The notes beneath the pieces were generated by a model. That model was not told the origin of the DNA. It worked only from the letters and a program-made list of their open reading frames with translations, and made no database searches. A program made the position numbers and the translations under genes. A stretch of 64,000 nucleotides of DNA from NCBI GenBank assembly GCA_039707655.1, contig CM077673.1, positions 9,124,001 to 9,188,000 of the forward strand, in the 5' to 3' direction. Below, piece by piece: positions 56,547 to 64,000 of the stretch. How positions within the stretch are numbered: the stretch's first letter is position 1; every line of letters starts with the position of its first letter. Source of the stretch: Elymus sibiricus. Its lineage: Eukaryota; Streptophyta; Magnoliopsida; Poales; Poaceae.

Positions 56547-59500
56547 TCATCTTGAAGGTGGTGGAGGAGCGTCAGCGTTGTCGGGGTCGTTTGTTGATGC
56601 CGGGCCTGCAGCAGTGTCGTCAATGTCCTCAGCCTCATCCGCCTGGCGCGATGAAGAAAATGAGCTTGTAACCAGCTGAGGAACTTGAACTTTCTTCCAT
56701 TTCTTCCTTGGAGGCATGGACCAATCAAAGTCTTGCTGAAATTCCATCTCCTTGAGTTCTTCAGGAGTCTTGAGGTGAGACAGGATGGCCCATGTGCGGT
56801 CAAAGACTTCATGAAGATAATAGTGGTTCTTCCTCATAGAGTTGTGCGTGACAGTCATGTCTCGAAGAAGTGAACCAAACTGACGCTTTACCCACTTGTG
56901 ATTTCGATCAATCTTCTGATGAAGACTTAGAAGAAGCTCGCGATCAGTCATCACACGAGGGGCAGTTTCTTGATGATTTTGCGCTGAGGCTTTTGCAGCA
57001 GAATCTTGAGTAGCAGAGTCATCATTGGTGGAATATGATGCAGCTTTGCGAAATTGACCATCCAATGGACGAGTACCTTCATCAATGACAGCTTTGCCTT
57101 TTCCCTTAATTGAGGAAAATGTATTCTTGAGGACTTCAATCGGAGGCAGAAAGCTAAAGTGATTCTGAAAGTCAGCCTTGAAAGGGATTGAAGACCTTGA
57201 TCTGATGAATTTCATGATCCAGGGAGCGTAAGGCTTCAACTCAAAGGGTGACATAGCTGCATTGGCCAAAGTCCTCATGAAGAAATCATGGTAATTTATG
57301 GGAATCCCATGAATGATGTTGAATAGCATGTTCTTCATAATTCCCTCCACTTCTTCTTCTTCAGAATTGTGGCCCTTCTGAGGACTGAGGGTTTTGGTCA
57401 GAATGCGATAAACTGTCCTGGGCACATAGAGCAAATCCTTCACTAGAAAGGTGGTCCTTTAAGGTTTGCCAGGAGCCAAAGGCTTCATTAGCACTTGCAT
57501 CATGTGATCGGGCAGAGCAGGTTCATCAAACAGGCATCTTGCGCCTTCTGAGGGAATTGGTATTGGGACTGATCGAAGCAATTCAGAGGCTGGAGTAGTG
57601 TAATGAGTAGATCCAGTCATCCAGTCCAAGACCCAAGAATTAATGTCAGAGGCATCACCTGTGATGTGCAAGGTGGCATAGAATTGAAGAATTAGCTCTT
57701 CATTCCAATCACATATGTCCACACAGAATGGAAGAATTCCCGCATCATGAAGGACTGCGAGCACGGGTGTGAAGCATGGGATAGTTTCCATGTCCGCATG
57801 AGGAATTTGTCGATGCTCGAAGACTTTCTCCTTGTCAAACAGCACTGATGCATAGTAGTTCATCTGCGTGGGTGTCCAGAATCTTGTGCGTCCGGCCTTT
57901 GCTGAGTCATATGGATTTGGTCCGTTGAAGAAAATGTGCTCATTGAAGAAATTGGTCTTGAGGAATTTGGGGCGCTTTGAGCTTTTGAAAGGCATCTTGG
58001 GCTTCGGCTGAAGATTTGGCTTGAAGCGGCCCACAACTTCCAGAGGAGGAACTTCTTCAGATTGAAGAATTTGAATTGCAGTTTCCTCATTTTCAATCTG
58101 AGCAGCAATTTCTTCAGCTGTAGCAGCTGGAATTTCTTCAGTATGAATTTCTTCAGTCTGGGCTGGAGACTGAGGAATTTGAGTGAGGGGAGTGTACATT
58201 GGAGAATTTGGGTGTGCGGCTTCCCAATATTCATCATGGATAAGAGGAGTTGAGTTTCCTATATCCACATCCTCTTCCAATTCTTCAACGCCGGCCTCTT
58301 CAGCAGTCAACTGAGGCAGAGGCGATGATACCAGTGGAGTTGAAGCATTTGCTTCCACTTCAATTTCTTCATCAATCCGCTCTGAGGAAGCAGCAGAATG
58401 ATCTTCTTCATCTTCATCTGGAACTTCAAAGTCAGTTCCAAAAGGAACTATCTCATAGGAAGGCATTGAGGAGATTGGGGTTGCATCAATAGGCTCAGTT
58501 GAGGCACTTGGCAGTGTCTTCAATTTCTTCACTGCTGAGGAATCTGAGGTTGATGCTTTTCTCTTTAGTGCAGCCTTCTCCGCAGCCTTAGTTTTCTTCG
58601 CTTCTGATGCAGAAGGAAGGTTGATGTTCTTCACCCTTGAGGACTTTGTAGTTTCAGCAGAGGGTGAAGGAGGAGCATTTTCTTTAGGCGCAGCAAAAGC
58701 TTCAGCTGGCCTGGCAGTGTCTTCAGGCACAACACTGGTGGTTGCCTTGACAGGTTCTTCAGCAGCCTGAATTTCTTCAGCTGCGCGTGCAGTTTCATCA
58801 GCAGGCTGAGCAGATTCTTCAGCCTGAGGAATTTGCGGTTGCGTTTGAGCAGCAACCTTTGAGTTGTGTTCCTTGATTGCAGCTTGGGCTGCCCTCACAA
58901 ATCTTACTTTGGAGCCCTTCCATTCATCATCGTACTTTTCTTGTTCATCGGTGAGACAACGAATTTCAGACTGAACAGTGACGAGTTGATTTGGAGTCAA
59001 ATTCATCACATTGTTCCTCAGAAACTTTTCTTTTCTAACCCTGCTCCTCTTAGCTTTCTGAGCTTGTTCTCTTTTCCATTTTTCTTCAGCGATAAAGTGT
59101 GTGAGGACGTGGTCCACAGCAATAGGTAACTTTAGTGAGGAAAGTGGAGTGCTGGGATCCTCATGCCATATGTCGATGAAATTGAGGATCATCTTTGGAT
59201 CCAGCAGAAGAGGAACAGAGCTGTCCTTGGCAATTGCAGCCTTTTGCTGACTGCTTCTGATGATTTCTTCTAATTCTTCATTTGTGGCTTCATCATCTTC
59301 CTCAGATCCTGAGGGTATATTCACAGTAGCTTTGCTATGGTGAGGACTTGGTCATTGACCTCGTCCAGCAGTTCTTTTCAACTTCATCAAAGTGGGGCTG
59401 GTTGATGACTGTGCTTGGGCTGATGAACTTGCAGCGAGCCCTGTAGTAATTGACAAGCCAATAGTCCTTTGACATGTTGCAAGATGTACAGGTGTTGAGG

Positions 59501-60176
59501 ACTTTGTGGCAGCAGCTGATGATTGTGCAGCAACAGTGGCCTTTGAAGAATCTGCTTGAGGATTTTGCTGTGAAGACTTTGAAGTTGAAGATTTTGATTT
59601 CACAGCAGATTTCTTCACTAGCGATTTCTTCGAAGCGCTCACAGAGGCTCCGGCAGAGTCAGCAGCAGCAGCAGAATCTTCATTGAATTTCTTCACTGCA
59701 GCTTTGGCAGTTCTTTGAAGTTTTTGTTGAAGCTTTGCCCATTCATCTGGAAAGTCTTCACCACGAGCAACACTAGTGGGATCAACGACTTGACCATCAG
59801 CAGGAGGAGCCCTTTTGCAAGGAGGTTTGAGGGCGAATTTCTTCATATACTTGGGAGTGACATAGCGATAGTCTCTCCATTCCTTCATCCACCTCCGTTC
59901 AATCCTTTGAATTCTGATTTTCCTCTGCTCCTTTGTTTCTTTGCCATGAATGGCCTCATCTGGAGTGCAGTACCCAGCATACAAATCCTCAGGTATCTCA
60001 AAAGCTGTGTTCTGTTCAGCCTTCTTTCCACCCTTTTGAGGTCTTTTGCCATCAACCATTTTCTTCACTTGATGACTTTGAACTCTTGATGATTCTGAAG
60101 ATGTGCACAGTTTTTCCTCAAGAAACGCTGCAAATGAGTTAAGTTGTTGAGAACCTAGTGATTCATCAGCAGACAT
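56547..60176 (-). pseudogene. Accessory (envelope-position) protein of the Sirevirus-like element, two in-frame stops
   Basis: One frame of 1210 codons from ATG 60176 (MSADESLGSQQL) to 56547, broken only by TGA at 59352-59354 (codon 275) and TAA at 57459-57461 (codon 906). The N-terminal part is Lys/Ser/Ala-rich and basic. The middle (about codons 285-700) is Ala/Glu-rich, with a likely coiled coil and a nuclear-signal-like KRKASTSDSSAVKKLK. The next part (about codons 720-1000) is globular, with CFTPVLAVLHDAGILPFC and EELILQFYATLH, reminiscent of the 'putative plant transposon protein' domain. The C-terminus is polar. No signal peptide, membrane anchor or fusion-protein feature is evident, so envelope function is not supported despite the position. 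Its start follows a leader intron. Confidence 0.75.
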
Positions 60177-60184
60177 TTTGGTAC

Positions 60185-60509
60185 CTGTGAACAGAGTATA
60201 GGTGCGAGGAATTTGAAAAGGTCATATGCGTTCTCAGAAATTTTTCAAAATACATCAAGTTGAGGATTTTGACCATAGATGTCTTGAGGAATTTCACTAA
60301 GTGTTCTTGTCTTAGGTTCCAGAGTTGTGCGAATATGTAGATCCACACAATTGAGGAATCTTGAAGAAAATCATAACTTAGAGAAAAACATCAAGGGATT
60401 GAAACATGTGAAGTGCTTAAGAAGATGATTCTTGAAGAATAAACACTTTTGAGGATTTTGTGGAAGAACTAAAGATCAAACAAGGGCAGTAAAATTAGAT
60501 TTTATTTAC
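60185..60509 (-). other. Predicted leader intron of the accessory gene
   Basis: Minus strand: donor CAGG|GTAAAT at 60510/60509 and acceptor TTCACAG|GTACC at 60185/60184, 325 bp. The intron is AT-rich and ends 8 bases before the ATG at 60176. The upstream exon is GC-rich. Confidence 0.5.
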
Positions 60510-61169
60510 CCTGATGAAGAACACGACGAACAGTGAGATGAAATTCGGGAAGTTCGTCCGTTCAGATCTCCCACGCCCTAGCTTGGCAGAGGGAGACAGC
60601 TACAGCGGCGGCGGGGTGAAGACTTCCGCGGCCGATGCGAGTACGACGACGGCGAGGTCGAGGCAGTGAAGCTCTTCCTCTCCGGCGGCGATGATTTTAG
60701 CGGCGGCGCTAGGTCTGAGCTCGGGAGCGATGGAAGTGAGGAGTAACTCGAGCACAGTGAAGGGGAGGGGGTATTTATAGCGGCAGTAAAAACGAATCGG
60801 CCCGAAGATTTTGGACCAGATTGCCCCTGACCCTTACTCTCCATGCGACATGTGTCACCCACGTTCTGAGTAGTGGAGATAGTGGGGGATCGTGGCTTAT
60901 CCAGTCGCAGGAATCGGAACGGTTTGAGCGGGAAGCGCCGAAAATTTTGATAGTGAAGATTTTAAAGTTTCCGTTCGCAAATTCTTCAGCTGTCAAGAAC
61001 ACAGTGAAGACTTTGAACGAGTTTCAAAGTAGAACGCATATGAAGAATTTGTGAACAGACTGGGTTGAGTTTAGCATAGAGGGGAAGCGGGTCCGATCAC
61101 ATTCACTTAGATGAAAATCAACTTGAAGAATTAGCAATAAGTGAATGCTGTTGAGGACATGGAAAACTC

Positions 61170-61235
<66 letters not shown>

Positions 61236-61561
61236 AATGAAGAACTTCAGTTTCATAGTTTGAAGAATTTGAAAAAGTTGAGGAATTTGCAAACTTGAGG
61301 AATTTGAAAATTTGAAGAATTTGCAAAATGATGAAAAACTCAACGCTGAAGAATTTCAACTATTGTTGGTGGCGTGACCCACCGTATAAGAATGATGATT
61401 TCAGACACCGCGTACAATTGTCGTAGGGTTCTGAGAATCAATTTCTTCGTTAATTTCTTCACACTTAGAGAGTTATTCTTCATTGATTGAAGAAAAACGT
61501 TACTTCGTGTGTTGCACATCAAATTCATCAAATTTGCATAAGTGTTAGGATGTGTGTCCTT
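60510..61561 (-). promoter_or_regulatory. Promoter-like region between pol and the accessory gene, with TATA box
   Basis: On the minus strand TATAAATA lies at 60779-60772, in the context CTATAAATACCCCC. It is followed by about 240 bp of C/T- and then GC-rich sequence (60510-60750) that looks like a 5' leader, and then the splice donor. Upstream lie repeated 'gaagaatttg/gaggaatttg' motifs and a (TA)30 microsatellite (61172-61232). The pattern resembles an ordinary plant gene promoter placed inside the retroelement. Confidence 0.5.
61172..61232. repeat. (TA)n microsatellite
   Basis: About 30 uninterrupted AT dinucleotides within the pol-accessory spacer. Confidence 0.95.
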
Positions 61562-64000
61562 TCAAAGAACATTCGAAGATTCTAAGATATTTAGCTCACA
61601 CCGCAACTTGCAAAATCTCTTTTCATCCAAGGGCTTAGTGAAGATATCGGCCAGTTGTTCTTCAGTGGGGATGTGGTCGATGGAGATGTTGCCCTTGAGT
61701 ACATGATCTCGAAGAAAATGATGACGAATCTGGATGTGCTTGGTCTTGGAGTGCTGAACTGGGTTGTGAGCAATCTTGATAGCGCTCTCATTGTCGCAGT
61801 AGAGAGGCACATTCTTCACCTTGATGCCATAGTCCTTGAGGGTTTGCTTCATCCACAGTAGTTGAGCGCAACATGAACTAGCAGCAATGTACTCAGCTTC
61901 AGCAGTAGAAAGTGACACGCAGTTCTGCTTCTTTGAGGACCAACAGACTAAGGATCGTCCGAGGAAATGACATGTGCCTGAGGTTGACTTGCGATCCACA
62001 CGATCTCCAGCATAGTCAGCATCTGAGTATCCGATGAGGTGAAGATTTGAGCCCTTGGGATACCATAATCCAAGCGTTGGTGTGTGAGCTAAGTATCGAA
62101 GAATATGTTTCACAGCCTTATGGTGTGATTCCTTCGGTGTCGCTTGGAATCGGGCACACATGCAAACACTCAGCATAATATCAGGCCTAGATGCACATAG
62201 ATACAATAAAGAGCCAATCATGGAGCGGTATACCTTCTGATCGAAATCTTTACCATTTTCGTCAGTGCAGAGGTGGCCTTTTGAAGGCATTGGAGTTTTG
62301 ACGCCTTTGCATTCGTGCATGTTGAATTTCCTCAGCACATCCTTGAGGTATTTCTCTTGTGAGATGAAGATGCCATTGTCTTGCTGACGAATTTGAAGAC
62401 CTAAGAAGAATTTCAACTCTCCCATCATAGACATTTGATATTCTTCACTCATCATATAGGCAAATTCATCACTGTAACGTTTGTCAGTGCATCCAAATAT
62501 AATATCATCGACATATATTTGGCATATGAACAATTCATTGTCATAGGATTTAGTGAAAAGAGTTGGGTCGAGTGAACCGGGTTTGAAGCCTTTGTTCATG
62601 AGGAATTCCTTCAGAGTGTCATACCACGCCCGAGGGGCCTGCTTGAGGCCATAGAGGGCCTTGTTGAGTCTGAAGACTTTGTCAGGATGCTTAGGGTCTT
62701 CAAAACCTGGGGGTTGAGCAACATATACTTCTTCCTCAAGCTTACCATTGAGGAATGCACTTTTCACATCCATTTGATACAGAGTGATATCATGATGGTT
62801 AGCATAAGCAAGAAATATGCGAATAGCTTCAAGTCTAGCAACAGGTGCAAAAGTTTCATCAAAGTCAATTCCTTCAACCTGTGTGTAGCCTTGAGCTACA
62901 AGACGAGCCTTATTCCTTACCACAAGGCCATTTTCATCTTGCTTGTTGCGGTAGATCCACTTGGTACCTATGATGTTATGCTTGCGAGGATCTGGCCGCT
63001 TGACAAGTTCCCACACGTTGTTGAGCTTGAATTGATGCAATTCCTCTTGCATAGCTTGAATCCACTCAGGCTCCTTGAAAGCTTCATCAACTTTGGTGGG
63101 CTCTATCATAGAGACAAAAGCAAAATGCCCACAAAAGTTAGTTAGATGTGAAGCTCTTGAGCGAGTGAGAGGACCTGGTGCATTGATGTTGTCGATGATT
63201 TTGTCAATCTGCACTTCATTTGCAACTCTTGGATGAGCAGGTTGACGTGGCTGAGGATTTTCTTCAGCACCATTTTCTTCAGGTGTATCAGCATGAATGT
63301 CTTCATTGATTGGAATGACTTCCTCAGTTGGTTGAGGATTTTCTTCAGTGGGTACAACATCTTCAGTAGCTTTCAACTTAATGGATTCTTCAGGAGACTT
63401 TTCATCTGTCATAGAAGGCAGGTGCTCTCTTTGCGAGCCGTTAGTTTCATCGAACCGCACATCTACAGTCTCAACAACCTTTTGGTGGTGGGTGTTGAAG
63501 ACTCTGTAGGTGTGCGAGTCCTTTCCGTAACCAAGCATAAAACCTTCATGTGCTTTCGGTGCAAATTTAGAACTGTGGTGAGGATCTCTTATCCAGCATT
63601 TTGCACCGAAGACTTTGAGATAACTTACATTGGGTTTCTTGCCAGTCATAAGTTCATATGATGTCTTCTTGAAGAATTTGTGAAGATATACCCGGTTGAT
63701 GATGTGGCATGCTGTATCAATTGCCTCAGGCCAGAAGCGACGAGGAGTCTTGTATTCATCAAGCATGGTGCGAGCCATCTCAACAAGAGTCCTGTTCTTG
63801 CGCTCCACGACGCCGTTCTGCTGAGGAGTATATGGGGCAGATAGCTCATGAGTAATACCAAGTTCATCAAGATATTCATCAAGATTGGTGTTCTTGAACT
63901 CAGTCCCATTATCACTCCTGATATGCTTGATCTTGACGCCAAAGTTGGTTGAGGCCCTTGAAGCAAATCGTCTGAAGACATCCTGCACTTCAGACTTGTA
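61562..64000 (-). CDS. Copia pol: integrase, reverse transcriptase, RNase H (partial, open to window edge)
   Basis: Uninterrupted frame of 812 codons visible, continuing past the right edge; the N-terminal gag, protease and integrase start lie outside. The integrase core has RSDNGTEF and [15 protein letters not shown], supplying Asp and Glu of the DDE triad (63960-63780). Next comes the [14 protein letters not shown] region, then reverse transcriptase with [10 protein letters not shown] and YVDDIIFG (about 62780 and 62510). RNase H has [26 protein letters not shown] and [12 protein letters not shown] (62020-61790), ending with [14 protein letters not shown]. Catalytic residues are all present. 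It encodes replication enzymes acting in the cytoplasmic particle and the nucleus. No frame break is seen, so the enzyme could be functional. Confidence 0.92.
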   Translation of the reverse strand, partial: YKSEVQDVFRRFASRASTNFGVKIKHIRSDNGTEFKNTNLDEYLDELGITHELSAPYTPQQNGVVERKNRTLVEMARTMLDEYKTPRRFWPEAIDTACHIINRVYLHKFFKKTSYELMTGKKPNVSYLKVFGAKCWIRDPHHSSKFAPKAHEGFMLGYGKDSHTYRVFNTHHQKVVETVDVRFDETNGSQREHLPSMTDEKSPEESIKLKATEDVVPTEENPQPTEEVIPINEDIHADTPEENGAEENPQPRQPAHPRVANEVQIDKIIDNINAPGPLTRSRASHLTNFCGHFAFVSMIEPTKVDEAFKEPEWIQAMQEELHQFKLNNVWELVKRPDPRKHNIIGTKWIYRNKQDENGLVVRNKARLVAQGYTQVEGIDFDETFAPVARLEAIRIFLAYANHHDITLYQMDVKSAFLNGKLEEEVYVAQPPGFEDPKHPDKVFRLNKALYGLKQAPRAWYDTLKEFLMNKGFKPGSLDPTLFTKSYDNELFICQIYVDDIIFGCTDKRYSDEFAYMMSEEYQMSMMGELKFFLGLQIRQQDNGIFISQEKYLKDVLRKFNMHECKGVKTPMPSKGHLCTDENGKDFDQKVYRSMIGSLLYLCASRPDIMLSVCMCARFQATPKESHHKAVKHILRYLAHTPTLGLWYPKGSNLHLIGYSDADYAGDRVDRKSTSGTCHFLGRSLVCWSSKKQNCVSLSTAEAEYIAASSCCAQLLWMKQTLKDYGIKVKNVPLYCDNESAIKIAHNPVQHSKTKHIQIRHHFLRDHVLKGNISIDHIPTEEQLADIFTKPLDEKRFCKLRCELNILESSNVL

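Larger units (their letters stand above)
54440..64000 (-). mobile_element. Sirevirus-like copia element, 5' part outside the window
   Basis: The minus strand reads pol (open from the right edge to 61562), a 1.3-kb non-coding stretch with promoter-like features, an accessory frame (60176-56547), a polypurine tract and the 3' LTR (54440-56053). An extra gene between pol and the 3' LTR is characteristic of envelope-bearing Sireviruses. The near-intact pol suggests a younger insertion than the elements in the left half of the window. Confidence 0.87.

Noticed and set aside
1..64000. CRISPR arrays, rRNA genes, bacterial-type operons or a new defence system
   Set aside because: Repeat spacing, introns and retroelement content are those of a plant nuclear chromosome; nothing of that kind was found.

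Overview
This is a nuclear window from a Triticeae grass (wheat, Aegilops, barley or a close relative). The evidence is the repeat content: Angela/BARE-type and Sirevirus-type copia elements, Athila-type gypsy LTRs, a 4.4-kb LARD/Sukkula-length LTR, plus hAT, Stowaway, Harbinger and Mutator-like DNA elements nested in one another. The few genes have plant introns and GC-rich grass codon use. Species and chromosome cannot be read from the sequence. Family names are recognition from memory, not database hits.

Layout. 1-30.5 kb is nested retrotransposons, almost all on the minus strand. A gypsy gag (9193 down to 2374) is split by a complete non-autonomous LTR element (2804-8155, target duplication CGTTC), and its LTR is split by a 1.57-kb gypsy LTR. 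Next come an Angela LTR fragment and the 5' part of an Athila-like element, whose own LTR holds a 4380-bp solo LTR (13948-18327, duplication GTGAT). Then follow a decayed Angela body (19026-22751) and a Sirevirus/Maximus-like element (22752-30524) with a 159-bp hAT MITE inside its pol.

31-46 kb is the genic island. It has an apparently intact class-3 lipase gene (31381-34211, 7 exons, 534 aa) and an intact BAHD acyltransferase gene (40243-41617, 2 exons, 425 aa). Between them are a Mutator-like element carrying a FAR1-domain gene and a Stowaway MITE broken by a short retroposon. After the BAHD gene lies the 5' half of a COA1-like mitochondrial assembly gene (copy A), with a Harbinger transposon in its first intron and the 3' part of a CSLA mannan synthase gene joined into its second intron.

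46-54.4 kb holds two isolated fragments of a RAD21/REC8-type cohesin gene on opposite strands, either side of an inverted repeat with a 2475-bp solo LTR between its arms. It also holds a palindrome-rich TIR element and a second COA1-like copy (copy B, 52977-54095). A 5'-truncated LINE lies just upstream of copy B; the copy itself has a changed splice donor and a premature stop.

54.4-64 kb is most of a Sirevirus-like copia element on the minus strand: 3' LTR, a 1210-codon accessory (envelope-position) frame, and a long open pol running off the right edge. The accessory frame appears to have its own TATA box, 5' leader and leader intron.

Only the lipase and BAHD genes look functional. The most unusual objects are the COA1/CSLA chimera with its paralogue, the FAR1/zinc-knuckle remnant gene, the divided cohesin fragments, and the accessory gene with its own apparent promoter.
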